DNA of 6,946 nt from the NCBI GenBank assembly GCA_003456855.1, contig DMOO01000023.1:1-6946 (forward strand), given 5' to 3'. Numbering within the stretch: the first letter of the stretch is position 1; every line of letters begins with the position of its first letter. Source of the DNA: Sphaerochaeta sp. GTDB taxonomy: Bacteria; Spirochaetota; Spirochaetia; Sphaerochaetales; Sphaerochaetaceae. Below the pieces are notes generated by a model, which did not search any database, was not told where the DNA came from, and worked only from the letters and a program-made list of their open reading frames with translations. Below, piece by piece: positions 1-4,843 of this stretch. The translations under genes and the position numbers were made by a program.

Positions 1-1
1 T

Positions 2-436
2 GGCTACAACTACGGAGCCAAGAACAGGGCCAGGATGATGAAGACCCTGAAGCTCGGACTTACGTTCGCCTTCAGCTACATGACCCTTGGAGCCCTGGTG
101 TTCATGATTTTCCCTGATGCGCTTCTGTCTCTGTTCAACGCCTCTGATGCGCTTAAGGCGATAGGTGAGGTGGCCCTTAGAAGGATAGCCCTGACGTTCC
201 CGCTTGCCGCAATCTCCATCATGCTGGGATCCCTGTTCCAGGCGATGGGAGACGGATACCTGAGCATGATCCAGTCAATCATAAGACAGCTCGGCTTTCT
301 GATCCCGTCAGCATGGCTTCTGGGAAGGCTCTTCGGCCTTGATGCAGTATGGTTCTCCTTCATGATCGCCGAAGTCTTCGCCCTGATTATGACCTTGTTC
401 TTCTTCAAGAAGGAGAAGAGGAAACTCAACTTCTAG
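2..436 (+). CDS. MATE-family efflux transporter, C-terminal part (5' end outside window)
   Basis: Frame 2 is open from the window edge to TAG at 434-436, giving 144 residues. It begins GYNYGAKN, which resembles the NYGAKN-type segment that starts the second half of MATE (multidrug and toxic compound extrusion) antiporters. This family exports drugs and metabolites across the inner membrane in exchange for Na+ or H+. About four hydrophobic segments follow (roughly residues 17-38, 60-82, 88-107 and 111-132), with a GSLFQAMGDG segment between them like the FQAxG stretch of the family. The tail is very basic (KKEKRKLNF), as expected for a cytoplasmic end. The in-frame ATG at 35 is internal and not the start. 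The neighbouring ABC remnant runs toward it. The substrate cannot be inferred. Confidence 0.88.
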   Translation, partial: GYNYGAKNRARMMKTLKLGLTFAFSYMTLGALVFMIFPDALLSLFNASDALKAIGEVALRRIALTFPLAAISIMLGSLFQAMGDGYLSMIQSIIRQLGFLIPSAWLLGRLFGLDAVWFSFMIAEVFALIMTLFFFKKEKRKLNF

Positions 437-440
437 AAAT

Positions 441-483
441 CAAAAAGATAAAAAAGGGGAGGACCGGAAAACCCGATCCTCCC
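441..483 (-). terminator. Intrinsic terminator of the minus-strand ABC remnant
   Basis: Arms 457-463 (GGGAGGA) and 477-483 (TCCTCCC) pair perfectly, and an inner CGG/CCG pair extends the stem around an A-rich loop. Read on the minus strand, the hairpin is followed by CCTTTTTTATCTTTTT, a classic U-tract. On the plus strand there is no T-run after the stem, so it mainly serves transcription coming from the ABC remnant. It lies immediately after the MATE stop codon and may also slow plus-strand transcripts. Confidence 0.8.
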
Positions 484-515
484 AGAAGCCAAGGCTTCAT
501 AACTCTCTTGGATAA

Positions 516-893
516 TCAGGACTGAAGTCTCCAGGCTGCCGCCTCTTCTCTCAGCTTGATGAAATTCCTGTACTTTGCATTGCTCTCCAGAAGGTCATCA
601 TGTCTTCCTTCGGTGATCTTTCCACCTTCGAAGACCACGATCTTGTCAGCATCACGTATGGTCTTGAGCCTGTGGGCGACCATGATGACCGTCTTGTCCT
701 GTGTCAAGGCAGAGAAGGCCGCTGTGAGCTTGTCCTCATTCTCTGGGTCCACATTGGCAGTGGCCTCGTCCAGGATGATGATCGGGGCGTCCTTCAGGAT
801 AGCACGGGCTATGGAGATCCTCTGCTTCTCCCCGCCTGAGAGGGTGGCACCGCCTTCGCTGAAAACGCTCCACCGGAGCCTTTTCCCGGCCAA
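516..893 (-). pseudogene. ABC exporter ATP-binding domain, C-terminal remnant
   Basis: The reading frame encodes the second half of an ABC-exporter nucleotide-binding domain. It has the signature LSGGEKQR (residues 18-25 from the TTG at 893), Walker B IIILDEATANVD (38-49) and the H-loop histidine in AHR (His74). The conserved tail DADKIVVFEGGKITEGRHDD follows. Family similarity starts abruptly at EGGATLSGG (about position 857). The residues before it (AGKRLRWSVFS) do not match the family, and only about 80 bp separate this point from the tRNA terminator. Walker A, the Q-loop and the whole transmembrane domain (some 450 residues of a usual ~580) are therefore absent. It has no start codon with a Shine-Dalgarno and no promoter of its own; any transcription would come from tRNA read-through. 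I read it as a broken gene that keeps its terminator. A separately expressed half-domain without Walker A could not hydrolyse ATP. Confidence 0.85.
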
Positions 894-928
894 TGGCCGT
901 CGCTCGTTCCGACTCCCTACAACAGAAT

Positions 929-968
929 AAAAAAGCTCATAAATACCTAGCGGTACTCATGAGCTTTT
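929..968 (-). terminator. Long hairpin terminator of tRNA-Gly
   Basis: Arms 931-947 and 952-968 form a 17-bp stem closed by a four-base loop (948-951). Three pairs (941-943 with 956-958) are G-U, A-U and G-U in the minus-strand RNA but include A-C mismatches in the plus-strand RNA. The helix is therefore complete only for minus-strand transcripts. A run of six T (minus strand, 934-929) and then ATT supply the U-tract. The hairpin starts three bases after the 3' end of the tRNA, so it is the tRNA terminator. Confidence 0.85.
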
Positions 969-971
969 CTA

Positions 972-1042
972 AGCGGCATACGGGAGTCGGACCCGCCTCA
1001 CAAGCTTGGGAAGCTCGCGCACTACCGATGTGCTAATGCCGC
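972..1042 (-). tRNA. tRNA-Gly (anticodon CCC)
   Basis: The minus strand folds into a complete 71-nt cloverleaf. The acceptor stem is GCGGCAT (1042-1036) with ATGCCGC (979-973). The D-arm is GCAC/GTGC with GG in the loop. The anticodon stem is CGAGC/GCTTG with loop TTCCCAA, giving anticodon CCC, which reads GGG glycine codons. The T-arm is GCGGG/CCCGT. The discriminator base is U, as usual for bacterial tRNA-Gly. The 3' CCA is not encoded (TTAG follows), so it must be added enzymatically. The T-loop is TCCGACT, with C at position 55 where almost all elongator tRNAs have the U that becomes pseudouridine. Its promoter and terminator are both visible, so it is a single-gene transcription unit. 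Confidence 0.95.
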
Positions 1043-1054
1043 ATTACTGAAACG

Positions 1055-1083
1055 ATTCTACATTGTTTCATTCTTCTTTTCAA
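1055..1083 (-). promoter_or_regulatory. Sigma70-type promoter of tRNA-Gly
   Basis: On the minus strand, TTGAAA (1083-1078) and TAGAAT (1060-1055) are separated by exactly 17 bp. Both differ from consensus by one base. The expected start site is about six bases before the tRNA 5' end at 1042, giving a very short leader for RNase P to remove. This supports the tRNA as its own unit. Confidence 0.85.
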
Positions 1084-1090
1084 GGATACT

Positions 1091-1118
1091 TTCTCAAGGT
1101 CTTCAAATTGCCTATAAT
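1091..1118 (+). promoter_or_regulatory. Promoter of the nuclease gene, placed for a leaderless mRNA
   Basis: A perfect TATAAT lies at 1113-1118, with TTCTCA (4 of 6 to the -35 consensus) 16 bp upstream at 1091-1096. The ATG of the nuclease starts at 1125, seven bases after the last T of the -10 box, which is where transcription would begin. There is no AGGAGG-like sequence between. The promoter sits back-to-back with the tRNA promoter, their -35 regions only seven bases apart. Confidence 0.6.
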
Positions 1119-1124
1119 CCAGAT

Positions 1125-2216
1125 ATGGCATCCAACAACGACAAATTTGTTAAGAAGGCCGTCTCCGAAACGAAGAAAGCGGCCAGGAAATCAGCGAAGA
1201 AGCATCCTTTGATTTGGATCCTTGTCATAATTGCACTGATTGTTGCACTCTATTTCCTGACACCTACAGAGAATCCTCTCAAATCTGCCCTTGTGTTCGA
1301 CTCGGTCTCCGAGGAGCTTGCCATTCCGGCCTACTCAAAAGACGACATAATCGTCCAGCACACAGGCTATACTCTCAGCTACAGCGAGGAGCATGAACAG
1401 CCATTTTGGGTTGCATATCTCCTTACAGCCGATGAAGTGTTTGCATCCGAGGCATCCAGGGAGGACAACTTCATGGAGGACCCTTCGATTCCTACAGGCA
1501 GCGCCACCTTGGAGGACTACAGAGGAAGCGGCTATGACAGGGGGCATCTCTGTCCAGCAGCGGACCAGGCCTGGTCGGAGAAGGCGATGTTCGATTCCTT
1601 CTACCTGTCCAACATGAGTCCTCAGACCCACGCCTTCAATGCTGGTATATGGCTCGATCTTGAATCAGCTGTCAGGACCATGGCAGCACAGAACAGCGAG
1701 ATCTGCGTCGTGACCGGACCTGTACTGACAGATGGCCCTTACGAGACCATCGGAAGCAACAAGGTCTCCGTCCCGAATGCCTACTACAAGGTGATCCTCG
1801 ATTACTACGGCGATGAGCACAAGGCCATCGGCTTTGTTCTTCACCAGGATGACAAGGGGAGCTTGAAGACCTTCGCAGTCTCCGTCGACTATGTCGAGGC
1901 TCTGACCAACATAGACTTATTCCCGGCTCTGGACGATGCTGAGGAGAAGATTCTAGAGGCCCAGTGCGAGCCTGAGATCTGGGATCTGAGCGAGTTCAAT
2001 AGAAGCAAGACCGCGAGAAAGTACGGCTATGACCTCAACAATGCTACATACACAGAGAACTCAACGGTGTCCGACAGACAGCCTGAGAACCTCTGGGAGA
2101 AGGTGCAGTATTTCCTGTATGTGAACCTCAGTCAGTACAAGATCAAGGTCAATTCATTCATTGACGATTTTACGAGAGGATACAGAGACGGCGAAACTGC
2201 TGGCCAGGATGCATAG
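1125..2216 (+). CDS. Membrane-anchored DNA/RNA non-specific endonuclease (DRGH/NUC family)
   Basis: This 363-residue protein belongs to the sugar-non-specific endonuclease family (Serratia nuclease, EndoG, NucA). A lysine-rich N-terminus (residues 8-26) precedes one membrane helix (about 29-45) with no lipobox or clear cleavage site. By the positive-inside rule the catalytic domain faces the periplasm as a tethered enzyme. The catalytic signature DRGH is at 138-141, with His141 as general base. The second motif NMSPQTHAFNAGIWLDLE supplies Asn172 and Glu180, spaced like Asn119 and Glu127 of Serratia nuclease, for Mg2+ binding. The core ends near residue 270; about 90 further residues form an acidic and aromatic extension of unknown role. 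The start is chosen because the ATG gives the basic-plus-helix N-terminus and no later ATG does. It has no Shine-Dalgarno. Its 3' end overlaps the CPBP gene on the other strand. Possible roles are nucleic-acid scavenging or defence against incoming DNA; the sequence does not decide between them. Confidence 0.92.
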   Translation: MASNNDKFVKKAVSETKKAARKSAKKHPLIWILVIIALIVALYFLTPTENPLKSALVFDSVSEELAIPAYSKDDIIVQHTGYTLSYSEEHEQPFWVAYLLTADEVFASEASREDNFMEDPSIPTGSATLEDYRGSGYDRGHLCPAADQAWSEKAMFDSFYLSNMSPQTHAFNAGIWLDLESAVRTMAAQNSEICVVTGPVLTDGPYETIGSNKVSVPNAYYKVILDYYGDEHKAIGFVLHQDDKGSLKTFAVSVDYVEALTNIDLFPALDDAEEKILEAQCEPEIWDLSEFNRSKTARKYGYDLNNATYTENSTVSDRQPENLWEKVQYFLYVNLSQYKIKVNSFIDDFTRGYRDGETAGQDA

Positions 2217-3005
2217 AACCGCCTGGACAAGCATCATAGGCCCTATGTTGTCATAGTGTGTGAAGAGGGCGTTGGTTGTCAGAGCGGCGTTCGGATAGGT
2301 GAAGATCCAGGCGTTGACCAGATTGTTCGCGATGTGGATTCCAAGTGCAGCCTCTATGCCCTTTGTCTTCAGTGTGATAGCCATCATGGCGAATCCCATG
2401 ATGAAGTAGAAGATCATCGAGTAGACGGCCTGAGAGCCTTTGACCTCAGGGTTCTGGAAGTGGAAAATCGTGAAGACTGCAGCTGAGGCAAGACAGTAGA
2501 CAAGTTTGTAACGAGGTCTTGTCTCCATCTCATCAGTGCGGAAATAAGCTATATATGATCTGCACAGGACCTCTTCCAGAAAGGCTGCACAGACAACCAG
2601 AACCAGAGAGAGAAGGGCATCCAGGGCAAAGTCCGGTCCCATTGTGAACTTGAAGCTGTCCGGTCTGAAGGCCATCCAGACAAAGGTTGTGCCTGCTCCC
2701 AGAACGAACATGGTGATCAGTCCGACAAGGAAGAAGCCGTAGTTGAAGTAGCCGCTCTGGTTGACCATCTTCTTGAAAGGGAAGCCAAGGAACTTTGTGA
2801 CCACAACTATGGTGACCATGATGAAGACCAGGTAGCTGAGTATGTTAAGAATCATGATCTGCCTTGAGCCTGAGGCTGCGGTGGGCATGATCAACGAGAC
2901 TGTGAAGTAGAGTACGAAGATGAGCGGCAAACCGAAGAACCATTTGACCAGTCTTCCCATCTTCTCCTTCCCATACATAGGTGATTTGATCTTCTGTTCC
3001 TTCAT
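2154..3005 (-). CDS. CPBP-family (CAAX/Abi) intramembrane metalloprotease
   Basis: This 283-residue integral membrane protein carries all the family motifs. FLEEVLCRS (142-150) holds the EExxxR motif (Glu144, Glu145, Arg149). FTIFHF (178-183) gives the FxxxH motif with His182. HIANNLVN (224-231) gives HxxxN with His224 and Asn228. Together they coordinate the catalytic zinc within the membrane. About eight hydrophobic segments are visible, the first near 23-41. Relatives include CAAX prenyl proteases, bacteriocin-immunity (Abi) proteins and membrane proteins of unknown function; the substrate here is unknown. It is the last gene of a three-gene operon, starting 7 nt after the flavodoxin-like gene, with GTGAGG (3016-3011) five bases before the ATG and overlapping the previous stop. 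Its last 21 codons, including the stop, lie antisense to the nuclease gene. Confidence 0.9.
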   Translation of the reverse strand: MKEQKIKSPMYGKEKMGRLVKWFFGLPLIFVLYFTVSLIMPTAASGSRQIMILNILSYLVFIMVTIVVVTKFLGFPFKKMVNQSGYFNYGFFLVGLITMFVLGAGTTFVWMAFRPDSFKFTMGPDFALDALLSLVLVVCAAFLEEVLCRSYIAYFRTDEMETRPRYKLVYCLASAAVFTIFHFQNPEVKGSQAVYSMIFYFIMGFAMMAITLKTKGIEAALGIHIANNLVNAWIFTYPNAALTTNALFTHYDNIGPMMLVQAVLCILASSFAVSVSSRKIVNE

Positions 3006-3010
3006 CGGGG

Positions 3011-3016
3011 CCTCAC
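3011..3016 (-). promoter_or_regulatory. Shine-Dalgarno of the CPBP gene, overlapping the upstream stop
   Basis: GTGAGG on the minus strand ends five bases before the ATG at 3005 and contains the TGA stop of the flavodoxin-like gene. This fixes the start and suggests translational coupling of the two genes. Confidence 0.7.
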
Positions 3017-3468
3017 TTTGTCTTCAGTCCGTGAGACTTCATGTAGAAGGTTGTACCGAAGGAGCCCTTTGCAAGCTGGATGTCTCCACCTCTGATCTGG
3101 TCCACAAAGGCTGCAAGACCGGATTCCTCCGGGTAGATGCCACTGAAGCTTGGTGCACAGCCGATTCTTGCACAGAGCTTCTCCACCATCTTTAGTGCAT
3201 GGTAGGGCTTGTCACATACACAGACAGAGAACAGGTGGTCAAGGTTCGTGAGGTCGTAGTTTCCAAGGACATCGTTGATGAAGGAGATCACTGTCTCCGG
3301 CAGTCCCTTGTCCTTTCTCTCGAAGACAAGACCCATCTCGTAGAAGTTCCCAAGGCTCTCAGGGTCCCTGATGATGTCCTCCATAAGGACGACCTCGCTG
3401 TTGCCGATGAGACCCGACAATCTATTGGCCTGCTCAAGGCAGGCTTGTGTGCATGCTATCTTGTACAT
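3013..3468 (-). CDS. Small flavodoxin-like protein, probably unable to bind FMN in the usual way
   Basis: This 151-residue soluble protein has no motif I can name with certainty. Its layout resembles a flavodoxin fold. After a short beta-strand (YKIACTQACLEQANRL), the segment YEMGLVFERKDKGLPETVIS (43-62) looks like the flavodoxin stretch that reads roughly 'D-GF-FPVY-G-IP-FI'. LFSVCVCDKPYHALKMVEKL (79-98) resembles the later strand-loop-helix usually written 'F-V-TCGG-A---L'. The N-terminal phosphate-binding loop (S/T-x-T-G-N-T) is replaced by ACTQACLEQ, and the aromatic and glycine residues of the FMN loops are missing. It is probably a flavodoxin-like relative that lost its cofactor, but it could be an unrelated alpha/beta protein. 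It starts 9 nt after the AroA-family gene, with AAGGAG five bases before the ATG, so it is in the same operon. Six cysteines are present (6, 10, 83, 85, 99, 104). Confidence 0.55.
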   Translation of the reverse strand: MYKIACTQACLEQANRLSGLIGNSEVVLMEDIIRDPESLGNFYEMGLVFERKDKGLPETVISFINDVLGNYDLTNLDHLFSVCVCDKPYHALKMVEKLCARIGCAPSFSGIYPEESGLAAFVDQIRGGDIQLAKGSFGTTFYMKSHGLKTK

Positions 3469-3473
3469 GTCAT

Positions 3474-3479
3474 CTCCTT
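3474..3479 (-). promoter_or_regulatory. Shine-Dalgarno of the flavodoxin-like gene, overlapping the aroA-like stop
   Basis: The minus strand reads TAAGGAGATGACATG. The TAA stop of the AroA-family gene runs into AAGGAG, and the ATG follows five bases later. This is a strong, well-spaced site and a sign of translational coupling. Confidence 0.8.
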
Positions 3480-4746
3480 AATGGGCTAATGATACACTGT
3501 TGAACTTATCAAAGAAAGAGGGGAAGGTCGAGTCCAGACACTCACATCCTTCAATAGTCAGAGGTTTTGTGCACTTGAGTGATGCAAGTGCCATCGCCAT
3601 GGCGACTCTCGGGTCTCCGTAGCTGTCCACACAGTCGGCTCCGCTAAAGGCCTGAATAGGGTAGATGATAATCGAATCCCTGAGAACCTGAGCCTGGCCT
3701 CCAAGAGAATTGATGGCCTGCGCAATGGTGGATGACCTTTCTTTTGTGCCCTTTACCACTGAATGGGATACATTGATTAGCTTAACTGGTCCTGAGGCAA
3801 AGCAGGCAGTAACAGCCAGTGCAGGCAGGAGGTCCTGAATGCCTCTCATATCAACATCGGTTGCCTTGAGCCTTGAGGTCGGACCTGTCAGGGTGACGCT
3901 GTGGCCATCGCTTCTTATGACGCAGCCCATCCTCTTGAGAATCGGGAGGATGTCCCTGTCAGCCTGGGAGCTCTTCGGATCCAGACGTGTGATTGTTATT
4001 GTGCTTCCCGTCATGGCCGCTGCACAGAGGAAGAAGACAGCAAGAGAGAAGTCTCCGTTTATATCCTTCTGAAGAGGCTTGTAGCTCTGGCCTCCACCTA
4101 TGGTGTAGTGCTTCATGTTGTCATCGCGGAAGAACTTTATATCCTGTGTTTCAAGCCACTTCTCCGTCATTCTGACCGATGTCTTCTCCTGAAGGAGATG
4201 GACATCTATGGTTGTGGTCTGCTTTGCTAGCGGGGAGGCCAGAAGCAGGGCGGTAAGGTACTGTCCTGTCATGCACCTGATGCTGGTGTGGCCTCCCAAG
4301 AGCGGGCCGCACACACTGTACGGGGCCGTGTCTGCATCCCGATCAACATTGGCTCCAAGGTCATGGAGGCTTGAGAGAAGAGGCCTTGCAGGTCTTCTCT
4401 TCAGGGATTCATCACCCGTGAAGGAGATCTCGTTGCCGAGTGCGCAGCTCAGGGCTGTTGCGAAGTACAGGGTGGTTCCGCTGTTCTTGCAGTCCACCTC
4501 TATGCCGTCCCTTGGCGTGAGGTTCGTCGAGTCTATCACCAGTGTCCTGTCGCTGTATGTCAGCTTTGCGCCGAGCTTCGTGCAGAAGTCCATGCAGGCC
4601 TCTGTGTCGGCACAGATGAGAGGGTTTGTGATTGTGCTTACACCTCTGGCGAAAAGCGCGATCAGAAGTGCATGTATAGTCTGGCTCTTGGAAGCCGGTA
4701 TTTCAACCTGCCCCCAGATGGAGGCCGGGTAAAGCGTTCGTTTCAT
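3478..4746 (-). CDS. aroA: EPSP synthase (AroA) family protein with an altered active site
   Basis: From the ATG at 4746 this is 422 residues, close to the usual ~430 of 3-phosphoshikimate 1-carboxyvinyltransferase. That enzyme transfers enolpyruvyl from PEP to shikimate-3-phosphate in chorismate synthesis. Family landmarks run in order: IPASKSQTIHALL near the N-terminus, NSGTT, RRPARPLL, GQYLTALLLASPL, NGDFSLAVFFL, DMRGIQDLLPALA, GDPRVAMAMALAS and TFPSFFDKF near the end. Compared with E. coli AroA from memory, Lys22, Ser23, Asp49, Asn94, Thr97, Arg124, Gln171, Asp242, Asp313, Arg344 and Arg386 are kept. Arg27 is His, Arg100 Tyr, Ser169-Ser170 Thr-Gly, Ser197 Glu, Tyr200 Ser, Glu341 apparently Thr and Lys411 Ser. 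The symbol therefore denotes family only. A longer frame reaching back to 4869 would add 41 residues unlike the family. The gene heads the minus-strand operon and has no Shine-Dalgarno. GC and codon use match the neighbours. Confidence 0.85.
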   Translation of the reverse strand: MKRTLYPASIWGQVEIPASKSQTIHALLIALFARGVSTITNPLICADTEACMDFCTKLGAKLTYSDRTLVIDSTNLTPRDGIEVDCKNSGTTLYFATALSCALGNEISFTGDESLKRRPARPLLSSLHDLGANVDRDADTAPYSVCGPLLGGHTSIRCMTGQYLTALLLASPLAKQTTTIDVHLLQEKTSVRMTEKWLETQDIKFFRDDNMKHYTIGGGQSYKPLQKDINGDFSLAVFFLCAAAMTGSTITITRLDPKSSQADRDILPILKRMGCVIRSDGHSVTLTGPTSRLKATDVDMRGIQDLLPALAVTACFASGPVKLINVSHSVVKGTKERSSTIAQAINSLGGQAQVLRDSIIIYPIQAFSGADCVDSYGDPRVAMAMALASLKCTKPLTIEGCECLDSTFPSFFDKFNSVSLAH

Positions 4747-4755
4747 GTCAAATAA

Positions 4756-4784
4756 ATGGTAACCCCAAAATCCCGAATCGGCAA
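4756..4784 (-). promoter_or_regulatory. Possible promoter of the aroA-like operon
   Basis: On the minus strand TTGCCG (4784-4779) and TACCAT (4761-4756) are 17 bp apart, each 4 of 6 to consensus. The expected start site is only a few bases before the ATG at 4746, so the leader would be nearly absent, in line with the missing Shine-Dalgarno. The -35 box overlaps CCGAATCGG (4773-4781), a 9-nt near-palindrome that could be an operator half but is too short to claim. A second CGGCAA lies 16 bp away at 4795-4800. Confidence 0.4.
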
Positions 4785-4807
4785 CCTCAAACAACGGCAA
4801 AACGTAC

Positions 4808-4836
4808 TTGACGGAGGGGCCGAGAAACCACAGACT
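4808..4836 (+). promoter_or_regulatory. Possible promoter of rimO
   Basis: TTGACG (4808-4813, 5 of 6 to the -35 consensus) is followed after 17 bp by CAGACT (4831-4836, 3 of 6). Transcription would start at or next to the ATG at 4844, again giving little or no leader. The -10 box is weak, so the assignment is tentative. AAGGG at 4838-4842 is only one base from the ATG, too close to act as a Shine-Dalgarno. Confidence 0.4.
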
Positions 4837-4843
4837 TAAGGGC

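Noticed and set aside
484..500. Second small hairpin GAAGCC/GGCTTC after the 457-483 stem
   Set aside because: The stem is only five pairs once a four-base loop is allowed, and there is no T-run after it on either strand.
556..930. Plus-strand open frame opposite the ABC remnant
   Set aside because: The minus strand carries the ABC signature and Walker B in frame; this one shows only mirror-image composition.
3839..4230. Overlapping plus-strand frames opposite the AroA-family gene
   Set aside because: They have no ribosome binding site, no recognisable motif, and several mutually overlapping frames are a signature of antisense shadows.
4208..4732. Plus-strand 174-codon open frame opposite the AroA-family gene
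   Set aside because: It is antisense to a clear family member, has arginine- and serine-rich composition typical of a shadow frame, and shows no motif.
4808..4843. TTG start for rimO at 4808
   Set aside because: The TTG is part of the TTGACG -35-like box, lacks a Shine-Dalgarno, and the 12 added residues are not family-like. ATG 4844 is better.
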